This document shows positions 17,388 through 25,529 of a stretch of 25,934 nucleotides of DNA, piece by piece (within the stretch, counting starts at the first letter, position 1; each line of letters begins with the position of its first letter). The stretch comes from JAFDZV01 sp966128725 (GTDB lineage: Bacteria; Bacteroidota; Ignavibacteria; OLB7): positions 1 to 25,934 of the forward strand of contig CBHYLN010000074.1 in NCBI GenBank assembly GCA_966128725.1, given 5' to 3'. The notes under the pieces were generated by a model that was not told the origin of the DNA, did no database searches, and saw only the letters and a list, made by a program, of their open reading frames with translations. A program made the translations under genes and the position numbers.

Positions 17388-19661
17388 CTACATGGTTCCG
17401 AGAGCCGACCTGCCGAGGATAAACCTGGGTTCGGATTCCGGATCGGTGCATTCGTGCAAACTTTCGGCCGGGTATACATTGCGTACCCGGTAGAGATCGG
17501 CGATGAAGTTCTGCAGCTTGACTGTTCGCTGGGTGGTGTCGGCGCCTGATATCAGGTTTATCCAGAGGTAATAGGTCCACTGCAACGCCTGCATCTCGGT
17601 CTCGTTGATCCAGCAGATCTTTGGCTGGATGTGCGCCGGCACTTCGGCGCGGATCACCTGTTCGGCCCATCGCCTGAAATCGATATCACCAAACCGCGGC
17701 CCGTATGCCGGCAGGATGATGTGCAGACGGTAGGTGTATGGGTCAAGGGACGAACAATCCACGCAGTTCGGATCGGCGCAGATCGGGAGAAACGGGTCCG
17801 ACGGGTTTGCCGGCAGATCCGGACGCAGCAGGATGTTCTCGATCACATACATGCCTTCGCCATCGCCCGGGTCACCCAGATCGCGCCGGGTGGAGTCGGT
17901 AATGCCCAACAGACCCGCAAGGCGCCGTTCGAGCCCCGAAATATTGGAGCTGTTCCACAACGTTCCGGCGGTCTGCACGGCATGGTTGTACGCCAACGAT
18001 CGCCCGCCGCTCACCGAGGGATAGTCCGCCAGGAACGCCCCCTTGTAGGCGATCATCTCCACCGAGCTTGCGCCGAACTCGTCGTACATCACGTTCGCGA
18101 AGTCGGTGAACTGCTCGGCGAAACGCGCGATCATGTGATCGAGAAAACGATTGCGCCGCTCCACCAGAACGCTCTGGTCCTCCACCTGCGATTCGATTGT
18201 CGATACCACGCTGCCCGGCGCAACGCCGTAGATGGAGGCGTAGTCGCCGAAGCTGTCGACAAGCTGATAGAAATACGTGCGCTCCATCGCGGGATCGGCC
18301 GAGAACAGATCGCGGATGTGGCTGAGCTGGGCGAAATAATTCGCCATGATCTGATCGAAGAACAGCAGGTACCCCTTCAACTGCTTCGCCAACGCCTGCG
18401 TTTTTGCGTCGGCCCCGCTGCGCACCCCTGTTTCGCCGATGCCGTACACCGCCGGAAAGTGATTCTGCACGGAGTAATACGACGCCAGATTCCGATATGT
18501 GCCAAGCGGGATATCGAAGTCGTCGGTGTTGGGGGTTACCGCGTCGGTGGTCTCCAGCGCATCCCACCGGGTGTTCACGTCGGCCTTCAGCGGCGTAAAC
18601 GGCATGGAACGCTTGTACGACACCAGTCGCCAGTCGTCGCGGTCCAACGTGCACTGCCGGCCGGGGATCACGGGGATCACCCACTTGTTCGCAAGCGGCG
18701 TTGTGGTGCCGGCCGGATTGAACATGATGTCGCGCACGGCCAGCACGCCATCGATGTCCATGATGATGTTGATGATATCCGACAGGCGTATTTCCGTTCG
18801 CAGGTCGGAATTCTCCAGCTCGTCGTCGGCGATGAAGCCATGGCTCAGCACCGGCCCCTCGAAAATCCTGTCGGCGGTGTAAGGCTCACCGTCGGCGGTG
18901 GTTTTCTCCAACATCTCCGAAAGCGTGTACTGGTGCACCGCCGGCGCCAGGTACTCATCCACCTGAAACAGAATCTGCGCATGCACTTCCAGAACGTTCG
19001 CGTCGGGCGAAAGCTCCAGCTCGGCGCACAGCACGAACTCCTGCGTGGTAATGCCCTTTACGGCAACAAAGTCCTCGCACAGATTCCGGTTCGCGTTCAG
19101 CGTCTCCTTTACCTTGGCGTTCACGGCGGCCTGCGTGCCCGCCTGCAACACCGCATCCGTGTATTGCACCAGCACCTCGTACAGTCCCCTGACGTTCACG
19201 GGCACAATCACCGGGGCACCGGCCGGCGGCGACACATATAATGCGCCGGCCACCGCATCGGCGTAATACGTTGTCGTCACCGGCTGTATCCAGGCGTTCT
19301 TCACGCCCTGCAGGTCGATCAGCAGCTTGCGATAATCGCCAAGCGTCAGCGCCTTGTTCGGCAGGATCTCCCTGGCCGTGAAGAACTGCTCCTTCATCTC
19401 CGCCGCGTTGTTGGCCGAGCTTGCAAGCAAGTCCTTGATCGGGAACGACGCGCGATAACTCAGATCGGTCAGCGAATAGGCAAGAAGCTCCAGCGTGGTG
19501 ATGCCGGGATCATGAACGTTGTAATCGTTCCAGATCCGGCTGGCCAACTTCTGTACGTGCCCCAACCCGATCACGAACAATTGCTCATGATCAAGCGGCG
19601 CCGTCGCTTCGTCGATCGCCGTGATCGTCTTCTTTTTTGGTATGGTTAATTGTGAAAGCAT
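17388..19661 (-). CDS. Baseplate protein, Afp12-like (second J-related wedge protein)
   Basis: This 757-residue protein follows the Afp11-like gene, as Afp12 does. Its N-terminus holds NDYNVHDPGITTLELLAYSLTDLSYR (about 45-70), which matches the DPG.T.LELLAY pattern near the start of gp6/baseplate-J-related wedge proteins. The middle contains acidic helical segments and a QFTDFANVMYDEF stretch; the C-terminus has a Cys cluster (CADPNCVDCSS, about 635-645) that could bind metal. It probably pairs with Afp11 to form the baseplate wedge ring. The ATG at 19661 has AAGG upstream. Its stop is 27 nt before the fibre-like gene. The name rests on gene order and the N-terminal motif. Confidence 0.75.
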   Translation of the reverse strand: MLSQLTIPKKKTITAIDEATAPLDHEQLFVIGLGHVQKLASRIWNDYNVHDPGITTLELLAYSLTDLSYRASFPIKDLLASSANNAAEMKEQFFTAREILPNKALTLGDYRKLLIDLQGVKNAWIQPVTTTYYADAVAGALYVSPPAGAPVIVPVNVRGLYEVLVQYTDAVLQAGTQAAVNAKVKETLNANRNLCEDFVAVKGITTQEFVLCAELELSPDANVLEVHAQILFQVDEYLAPAVHQYTLSEMLEKTTADGEPYTADRIFEGPVLSHGFIADDELENSDLRTEIRLSDIINIIMDIDGVLAVRDIMFNPAGTTTPLANKWVIPVIPGRQCTLDRDDWRLVSYKRSMPFTPLKADVNTRWDALETTDAVTPNTDDFDIPLGTYRNLASYYSVQNHFPAVYGIGETGVRSGADAKTQALAKQLKGYLLFFDQIMANYFAQLSHIRDLFSADPAMERTYFYQLVDSFGDYASIYGVAPGSVVSTIESQVEDQSVLVERRNRFLDHMIARFAEQFTDFANVMYDEFGASSVEMIAYKGAFLADYPSVSGGRSLAYNHAVQTAGTLWNSSNISGLERRLAGLLGITDSTRRDLGDPGDGEGMYVIENILLRPDLPANPSDPFLPICADPNCVDCSSLDPYTYRLHIILPAYGPRFGDIDFRRWAEQVIRAEVPAHIQPKICWINETEMQALQWTYYLWINLISGADTTQRTVKLQNFIADLYRVRNVYPAESLHECTDPESEPRFILGRSALGTM

Positions 19662-19674
19662 GGTGCCTTGAGCG

Positions 19675-19821
19675 TTATGCGTGATGCGTTGTGCATGTCG
19701 GAGCCGAGGCCCGCGCCAGCACGGGCTCCCAGCTCGTCTCTCCCTGCCAGGCGCTGCCCGGCTCGCGACTGCCGCCCCACCCGATTGGTGCGTCCGGTTC
19801 GGCCACGACGTCTTCGTTCAC
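19675..19821 (-). CDS. Possible 48-residue small protein between Afp11 and Afp12 genes
   Basis: The 185-bp gap after the Afp11 stop contains a GTG-started frame of 48 codons ending in TAA. A strong Shine-Dalgarno, GGAGAGGA, sits 4-8 nt upstream of the GTG. Codon third positions are mostly G or C, as in the neighbouring genes, and the product is acidic and Trp-rich at first (MNEDVVAEPDAPIGWGG...), which is better coding composition than the overlapping Arg-rich frame. It ends 13 nt before the Afp12 ATG. I do not recognise a family. It might be a small structural or assembly factor, or a chance frame; the C-terminus (PTCTTHHA) looks less protein-like. Confidence 0.45.
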   Translation of the reverse strand: MNEDVVAEPDAPIGWGGSREPGSAWQGETSWEPVLARASAPTCTTHHA

Positions 19822-19846
19822 GAGGTCCTCTCCCCATCGTTCGTCA

Positions 19847-22800
19847 TCATACTTCGTTGATCGTGTGGCTGTCGTCGGAGACGATCACCATATCGGGCGT
19901 ATCGGCCTGCACGTCATTGCGATCGGTGCTGTCCAGCACGCCGTCAACCGAGCTGTACATCTTGAAGTCCGTCACATAGTCCACGTACTCCAACTCCTCC
20001 ACCACGTCGAGCAATACGGACTTGTAGATCCTGCCGCCGAAGAGCAACTCCCGCCCTTCATCGAACGCCCACGGCGATAGCGTCTGGATCAGAGCCGTTT
20101 CCAGCGCGGCGCGGTAGTAGTTGAAATCGTACCCGGCATGGAACTTCACCTTGAAATCCAGATGGATCTTCTTGTAGCGTGGGTTCTTCACCCTGGCCTG
20201 CACCCCAAGCCCCGCATGGGCCGCCACATGTTCGCCGATACGATCGATCGTGTCGGCATCCACACGAGGTTCCAGCGGGTCGTAGGCGTTCTTGTTGCGC
20301 AAATCAGGGATCACCACGATCAACAGGTTGCCGGGCGCCTCCCACGCGCCGTCCTTCGCATGCGGAATACACTTCACACGGTGTACCCGCGGGAAGGCCT
20401 CCAGCACAATCCGCTCGTAGTCCCAGATGGTGATACAGCGATTCTTGTGCCGCAGCCGCTCCGACACACGCGTGTAGAAGGAGTCCGATGTCTCGATGGG
20501 CGCGCCGTCGAACGAAGCGTATGGCTGCGTTACGGTCTTCACCACCCCGATCGGGGTCTTCAGCTTCTTGATGCTGCCGGCCGCAAGCGCCGAACTCAGG
20601 TGCGTGGGGTCGTTGCCGTTGTCGGTGAAACTCACCTCCACAGCGCCGGCCGCCACCTGGATCAGCTTGCACACAGCCGTTACATCGCCCTTGATCCCGG
20701 CCTTGATCCACACGTACCCCGGGGGCATCACGGTATTGTTGGTGGTGGCATCGCTGGAAATCACAATCGAGACGATGCCGCTGGCCAGCAAACCGTTTGT
20801 TGTCTCCAATGCCAGCTCACCGGATTCCAGGCTCTTCCAGTAATTGTTGCTCAGCACGTACCAGTCAACCGTGGGCGGTTGCAGGTCCGGGTTGGCGCTT
20901 CCCTCGGCCACCTGGAACAGCAGGCTCACCGAGTCGCCGGGCTCCAGATTCGACACACCGATCTGCAACTCGCCGTCGTGCGGATAGGCCGGCACCAGCG
21001 GCACGGTGTTCTCCGAAAGGAACTCCAACTGCCGGCGCAGATACGCATGCTCGCGTCGTGGGCCGGAAGGCGTCACGTGATAGAAGTGCACATCGGCCGC
21101 CGCGAAATCCTCCAACGAATTGGATTGGATGTTGACGGTGGTTGTATGCGCCGTGTACGAAAGCGAGATGGTCTGCACCGTTGGCGAATACGGCTCGTTG
21201 AGCATCACCAGCGTGGGATACGGTGACTTCGTCGAGGCCACCACATTCTCCACCAGCTTCTTGCGATAGGTGGAGTGCAGGAAATCCCTGCCGAGCGCCA
21301 GGCTGATATACCCCGTACGCAGCGGCGGCGGCGTTGTGCGGGCAGCCGCAAACACCGGCGTGCCAAGCACGAACCGATCCACCGCGAACGATGCCCACCG
21401 TGTGCCAACGGCGTTCAGCGCATACACCTGCATGCTGGGCGTGGCGTACGGCGCAACCGAGGGGCTGCCCGGCACAAGGCTGATGGTGCGCGCCGTTGTT
21501 GCGTTGGTTGAATCGAACAACGCCGCCGTATCGGTAAAGGTCTGCCCGGTGCCATCGCTGTAGGTAACACCCGCCGCGAACGACGAGTTGTACACCGTGA
21601 CGCCGTAGTCCTTGTAGTAGTCGTAGAAGTTCGAGGGCGCATCCTTCCACTGCACGGCCAGATCGATGCGCGACAGGCGCTTTGTAAGGGCCTCCTCGTA
21701 GCCGATCAGGCATCGCGAGCCCGCGGTTGGCTGCGGGCCAAACGGCAGGAACGCCTTCTTTGGGTCCAGCGTGCCGGCGTCGCTCTCAAGCGTAAGCGAG
21801 GTTACGCCCGTTACGCTGACAACGATCTCCACCGTCTTGATCGTCACGTTCTGCAGGTCCAGATAACCGGCAATCGAGCTGCCACTGCGCAGTTGCACCT
21901 GCATCACCGGCGCGCCGGTGCCATAGGCATATCCGTGGATCGCGGCATCGTAATCCACAACGGCCGGCTGGCTTGCATCCAGCGTGAACTGCAACTGCAG
22001 TACCGACGAGTTCAGCGTTGCCGTGGCGGTAAGCGGGCCAATCCAGCCTTCCTCGCCGCTGAGGAATACATCGAACGCGTTCTGCAGCGCCGTGCTTGTC
22101 AGCACCGAGGCATCGGCATTGGCCAGCGTAAGCTTCGCGGTAACCGAGCGCACCCCTTCCTGCATTCGCAACACCATCGCCGCCAGCGCAAACCCAACTT
22201 CGCCGGCGCGAAGGTCGGTGCTGCCAAAGGCGCTCCACTGCGTTTCGGTTCCCGTGAACTCGCCGCCAAGGCCGTCGGCCGAGTTGGCGATGGGCGCATA
22301 ACGGATCGTGCCCCGGGGGTTACGATCCAGATACACCGTGCGGAGCGAATCGACCGCCGAACCGTTGATGACGGTGTCGCGCACGGGCGTGTAGATCAGC
22401 TCCACGTTGGTGGCATCCTTGCCCGCGGAGAAGGAATGGTCCGTGCTTACCAGCACCGGCGCCGCCCCTTTCTTCAGCTCGAGCAGCAGATGCGCGTGAT
22501 CCGGTGTCGCGGCCCGTTCGCTCAGGCGCAGGACGTCGCGATAGTAGAAATCGAGATGGCGACCGGTGATTTCGTTTATGATTTTCTGCGGCCGCTTGTA
22601 CAGCTCGAAGAACGCCGCCAGCAACGCCAGGTGCGGCTCCAGCGAGCCGTTCATGTCGTTGATGATCCCGGAGATCTCGTCATCGGTGTAGCCGAACAGC
22701 GGGCTCCAGTCCGTTGGCGCGCCGCCATCGGACGGGTAGAGTTTCACGAACGGGGCAAGCTCGCGCACGAACTTCATCAGATCGGTTGTGGAGCGTTCGT

Positions 22801-22900
22801 CCACGTCGGCCCAATGCACGCCCAGTTCCTTTGCCGTACGCTCCGCCTGGCTTTGGCCATGGCGTGCGATCGCATACTGGATAATGTCCTTGTCAGCCAT
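19847..22900 (-). CDS. Baseplate J-like protein (Afp11/gp6-like)
   Basis: This 1017-residue protein shows the signature of eCIS baseplate J proteins. The N-terminal part has an EISGIINDMNGSLEPHLALLAAFFELY segment; the C-terminal quarter has TSDSFYTRVSERLRHKNRCITIWDYERIVLEAFP, then RNPRYKKIHLDFKV, and finally PWAF...FGGRIYKS followed by VDYVTDFKMY. These C-terminal motifs are recurrent in Afp11/T4 gp6-type wedge proteins, which form the baseplate ring that triggers sheath contraction. The ATG has GGGAG just upstream and overlaps the gp25 gene by 8 nt, implying coupled translation. The length is typical of Afp11 proteins. Confidence 0.92.
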   Translation of the reverse strand: MADKDIIQYAIARHGQSQAERTAKELGVHWADVDERSTTDLMKFVRELAPFVKLYPSDGGAPTDWSPLFGYTDDEISGIINDMNGSLEPHLALLAAFFELYKRPQKIINEITGRHLDFYYRDVLRLSERAATPDHAHLLLELKKGAAPVLVSTDHSFSAGKDATNVELIYTPVRDTVINGSAVDSLRTVYLDRNPRGTIRYAPIANSADGLGGEFTGTETQWSAFGSTDLRAGEVGFALAAMVLRMQEGVRSVTAKLTLANADASVLTSTALQNAFDVFLSGEEGWIGPLTATATLNSSVLQLQFTLDASQPAVVDYDAAIHGYAYGTGAPVMQVQLRSGSSIAGYLDLQNVTIKTVEIVVSVTGVTSLTLESDAGTLDPKKAFLPFGPQPTAGSRCLIGYEEALTKRLSRIDLAVQWKDAPSNFYDYYKDYGVTVYNSSFAAGVTYSDGTGQTFTDTAALFDSTNATTARTISLVPGSPSVAPYATPSMQVYALNAVGTRWASFAVDRFVLGTPVFAAARTTPPPLRTGYISLALGRDFLHSTYRKKLVENVVASTKSPYPTLVMLNEPYSPTVQTISLSYTAHTTTVNIQSNSLEDFAAADVHFYHVTPSGPRREHAYLRRQLEFLSENTVPLVPAYPHDGELQIGVSNLEPGDSVSLLFQVAEGSANPDLQPPTVDWYVLSNNYWKSLESGELALETTNGLLASGIVSIVISSDATTNNTVMPPGYVWIKAGIKGDVTAVCKLIQVAAGAVEVSFTDNGNDPTHLSSALAAGSIKKLKTPIGVVKTVTQPYASFDGAPIETSDSFYTRVSERLRHKNRCITIWDYERIVLEAFPRVHRVKCIPHAKDGAWEAPGNLLIVVIPDLRNKNAYDPLEPRVDADTIDRIGEHVAAHAGLGVQARVKNPRYKKIHLDFKVKFHAGYDFNYYRAALETALIQTLSPWAFDEGRELLFGGRIYKSVLLDVVEELEYVDYVTDFKMYSSVDGVLDSTDRNDVQADTPDMVIVSDDSHTINEV

Positions 22901-23360
22901 GCAGCTCCCACTGGCTCAATGTTCCGAGGACACTCCTCAACTCGTTGCCATCGGTGATGGTGAATGGATAAACCAGATTGTAGCGCGAGTTCGTGGCACG
23001 TACCACGTAGTCGAGGATGAGAACCACCCGCCCTTCAAGCTGGCCGGACGTATCAAGTTCGAGCGACGCGATATCGATTCTGGGTTCGTAGATCAGGATC
23101 GCCGTCTTGATCCGGTCCTTGTACAGCGTACTCGTGGTTGTGCTGAACGGCTCGAACAACAGGTCGCGCATGTTGAGCCCGTATTTCGGGTGCAGAAAAC
23201 GCTCGCCCTGTGAGGTACCGAACAACACGTTCAGGCTTGCATGGATGTCCTCCTCGTCGGCCGTCATGCGAACCGCCCCGGAGGTCGCATTAAACTCGGG
23301 TGGAAAACTCCAGCCCGTCCCGAGGAATGATGTATAGGTTGTCGTTGATTCGTTGTCCAT
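22893..23360 (-). CDS. Baseplate wedge protein, GPW/gp25 family (Afp9-like)
   Basis: The 155-residue protein is a clear GPW/gp25 lysozyme-like-fold baseplate protein. It has FLGTGWSFPPEF at the start, then EDIHASLNVLFGTSQGERFLHPKYGLNMRDLLFEPF, which contains the family's GER...P.YG core, and later IYEPRIDI. gp25 proteins nucleate sheath assembly and hold the inner baseplate together in phages, T6SS (TssE) and eCIS. The length is normal. It lies 59 nt after the PAAR gene, and its 3' end overlaps the Afp11 gene by 8 nt. Confidence 0.93.
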   Translation of the reverse strand: MDNESTTTYTSFLGTGWSFPPEFNATSGAVRMTADEEDIHASLNVLFGTSQGERFLHPKYGLNMRDLLFEPFSTTTSTLYKDRIKTAILIYEPRIDIASLELDTSGQLEGRVVLILDYVVRATNSRYNLVYPFTITDGNELRSVLGTLSQWELHG

Positions 23361-23419
23361 TCGTCACGCCGCTCTATTGTTGATCAGGTCATTGAATGGT
23401 GCCGCCCGGCAATCGCCGA

Positions 23420-23698
23420 TCAGTTGATGATCACGGTTGGCGCACCAACGGCCGCCATCGCGCCACAGATGCATGCATCCGTTGTGCGGATGGCGGGCTT
23501 TCCTTCGATCATCACCGTCGTGCTGCCCATCGGAAACGGGCTCGACGTCGGTTGGTGCGCGTTGGGCGGCAACACGCACACATGCGTGTCGCCGGCAACC
23601 GCTGCCGGCATGCCGCCGATCATCACCGTGGGCGCACCAGGCCCCACAATGGTTCCGCCATGATTGGTAAGGTCTCCTACACGCGCCGCTGCCGGCAT
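23420..23698 (-). CDS. PAAR-domain spike tip protein (Afp10-like)
   Basis: The 92-residue protein is a stand-alone PAAR repeat protein: GDLTNHGGTIVGPGAPTVMIGGMPAAVAGD, then GSTTVMIEGKPAIRTTDACICG and a terminal PTVIIN. His and Cys residues (H13, H39, C41, C75, C77) are spaced as in PAAR tips that bind a metal ion. In contractile systems the PAAR cone caps the VgrG-like spike and helps pierce the target membrane. A GGAGG Shine-Dalgarno lies 6 nt upstream of the ATG. No extension domain is fused, so no effector is carried on the tip itself. It follows the Afp8 gene by 76 nt. Confidence 0.93.
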   Translation of the reverse strand: MPAAARVGDLTNHGGTIVGPGAPTVMIGGMPAAVAGDTHVCVLPPNAHQPTSSPFPMGSTTVMIEGKPAIRTTDACICGAMAAVGAPTVIIN

Positions 23699-23710
23699 GG
23701 TGGCCTCCGC

Positions 23711-23736
23711 GATAGTCCGTCGTGATAGTCCGTTGT
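23711..23736 (-). repeat. 13-bp tandem repeat upstream of the PAAR gene
   Basis: Two adjacent 13-bp units, GATAGTCCGTCGT (23711-23723) and GATAGTCCGTTGT (23724-23736) on the plus strand, differ at one base. On the transcribed strand they end about 5 nt before the GGAGG ribosome binding site of the PAAR gene. Confidence 0.75.
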
Positions 23737-23774
23737 GGTGTTCGATACAGCCGCCCGGTGCCCGCGCCGCGCGC

Positions 23775-25517
23775 TCAGTTCAACTGTACCATGCTCCCCT
23801 TCACCTTCGTCATCGCGGAACTCGAAAGCTCCGCACCCGACCCGCCCTCCAGCTTCAGGTCCGTGCCGCCCTTCACGGCGAACGACGTCGACGATTCCAT
23901 CTTCACCTCGGTTCCGGCCTTCAACTCGATCGCCTTCGCGCTTTCGATGGTGATACCATCGGCGTTCATCTCGATCTTGTTTCCGTTCTGATCCTTGATG
24001 GTGATGGCCTTGTCCTCCTCGCTCAGCGTCAGGATGTTGCCGGCGGGCGTCTCCAACTGGGCGATCTTGGTGTCGTCGTTGAAATACAGCTTCATCTTCG
24101 ACCGGCTCTGGTACACCTTCTCGTGGTTGTCGTCGGAACCCTTCAGCGGCGCGGGTTTGGCGCTGGAGTTCAGCATCCCGAGGATCACCGCCTGGCGGGG
24201 ATCGTCGTTCAGGAAACCCAGCACCACTTCGTCGCCGATCTCCGGCCGGAAAAAGAAGCCCCGTTCCTCGCCGGCATCCGGCGATGCAACCCGTGCCCAC
24301 GTGCCGTCGGCCTCGGCGTCAACCATCGGCATCCGCACGCGCACACGATCCTCGCCGTCGGGGTCCTCGTTGGCAACCACCACGCCGATCTGCAATCCGC
24401 CGATCCCCGGCACCAGCGCCGACGCCTTCGGTGCCGACACCGCCGCCTCCTCGGCCAGCCAATGATCCACGTTGCCAAACTGGATATGTGTCTTCCAGCC
24501 GTTGGTGGGGTCGATTTCGTGGCGCACACCGGTGACAAAAACATCGCCGTTGTATCGCTCGCCAACCCCCGCCAGCGTCACCATGTCGCCGGGATTCACC
24601 GTGGCCAGCCCCTCGCACTTGATGCGCCCGTTCACCTTGCTCATCCTGGATTTCAGCCAGGCGGCATCGGCCCAGGCCTGCGCCTCGTCCTCGGTGATGG
24701 CCGGATGGTCGAGCTCCAGATGCTCCAGCGCGATCACCTCGGCCAGGTCACTGCTGTCGACATTGCCCGGACCGCTTACGCCGGGGTCGGCCGCCTCCTT
24801 CTCCGCCACGCTCTGCTGGGCCTGGTCCCACGTGAAACTCTTCACGGCGCTGTACTGCCCGCGGCTGTCCATCTCGGCATCCAGCTCCAGAATCGTTGCG
24901 CCAAACAGCAGGGTGCACACCGGCGTGGCATCGAAGCTGGGCGCCTTCACGGCGATTGTGTCGTCGTTGGTGAGCACCAGCAGGCCGTTTGCATCGGCAC
25001 GTGCCTGAAGGAAGTCCCAGTTGGTGGCACAGTACTGCACCAGGTGCTTGTGTGTCACCGAAGTGGAATCGACATCGGCGCTCAGCCCGGCATCCTCGGC
25101 AATCGCGCTGATGATGTCGCTGTCGGTCTGGTCGAAGAAATACGCGTTACGACGCCCCTCGGAGAGCTTCACCGCCTTGTGGCGGCACTCCACGATCAAT
25201 TGCGACGGCGCCTTGCCGCGTATCTTGATGCTCTGCTTCACCACGATTCCCTGAAACACGGAGACGGGGTCGTTGGTGGAGCCAACCAGAATCTCGATTT
25301 CCTGCCCTGGAAGAAACAGCTCCTCGTTGCTGAGCGGGAAATCACTCTCCGAGGCAACGCCGTCGGCGTAGATAAGCCGTGCGCTAGCGATCCTGTTGGC
25401 CTGCTTGGTGACATACGCCCCCAGCAGGTGGTGCTCGCGCCCAACGGCCTCGCCGGCCACCTTGATGGTGAACTCGCGATGCTCGGCAGGTGTCGGTATG
25501 GTGCGTTCCTCAGCGAT
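23775..25517 (-). CDS. Spike protein, VgrG/gp27-gp5-like (Afp8-like), probable ATC start
   Basis: The N-terminal ~350 residues resemble the gp27-like hub: YVTKQANRIASARLIYADG, LFLPGQEIEI and KIRGKAPSQLIVECRHKAVKL are typical of Afp8/VgrG. Then an OB-fold, gp5-like domain follows (LQIGVVVANEDPDGEDRVRVRM...RPEIGDEVVLGFLNDDPRQAVILG). The last ~100 residues are short repeats of beta-helix type (ITIKDQNGNKIEMNADG...IELKAGTEVKM). The trimer forms the central spike under the tube, capped by PAAR. The first ordinary start is GTG at 25460 (561 residues), but it has no Shine-Dalgarno and cuts off an in-frame AEERTIPTPAEHREFTIKV segment matching known Afp8 N-termini. I therefore extend to an ATC at 25517 (580 residues) with GGAG 8 nt upstream. 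If annotators use GTG, the gene is 23775-25460. Confidence 0.88.
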   Translation of the reverse strand: MAEERTIPTPAEHREFTIKVAGEAVGREHHLLGAYVTKQANRIASARLIYADGVASESDFPLSNEELFLPGQEIEILVGSTNDPVSVFQGIVVKQSIKIRGKAPSQLIVECRHKAVKLSEGRRNAYFFDQTDSDIISAIAEDAGLSADVDSTSVTHKHLVQYCATNWDFLQARADANGLLVLTNDDTIAVKAPSFDATPVCTLLFGATILELDAEMDSRGQYSAVKSFTWDQAQQSVAEKEAADPGVSGPGNVDSSDLAEVIALEHLELDHPAITEDEAQAWADAAWLKSRMSKVNGRIKCEGLATVNPGDMVTLAGVGERYNGDVFVTGVRHEIDPTNGWKTHIQFGNVDHWLAEEAAVSAPKASALVPGIGGLQIGVVVANEDPDGEDRVRVRMPMVDAEADGTWARVASPDAGEERGFFFRPEIGDEVVLGFLNDDPRQAVILGMLNSSAKPAPLKGSDDNHEKVYQSRSKMKLYFNDDTKIAQLETPAGNILTLSEEDKAITIKDQNGNKIEMNADGITIESAKAIELKAGTEVKMESSTSFAVKGGTDLKLEGGSGAELSSSAMTKVKGSMVQLN

Positions 25518-25529
25518 GGCTACTTCTCC
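25515..25529 (-). promoter_or_regulatory. Shine-Dalgarno and unusual ATC start of the Afp8-like gene
   Basis: On the minus strand GGAG (25529-25526) is followed by 8 nt and then ATC (25517-25515), two bases after the TAG of the previous gene (25522-25520). The next codons read AEERTIPTP, the usual Afp8 N-terminal sequence after Met. No ATG, GTG or TTG lies in this frame between the upstream stop area and 25460. Confidence 0.55.

Noticed and set aside
17631..19241. 536-codon open frame on the plus strand
   Set aside because: Antisense shadow of the Afp12-like gene, with Arg/His/Val-rich composition and no motifs.
19646..19837. 63-codon Arg-rich minus-strand frame between Afp11 and Afp12
   Set aside because: It overlaps the Afp12 start and has extreme Arg/Gly content; the GTG frame at 19675-19821 has better codon composition and a better ribosome site.
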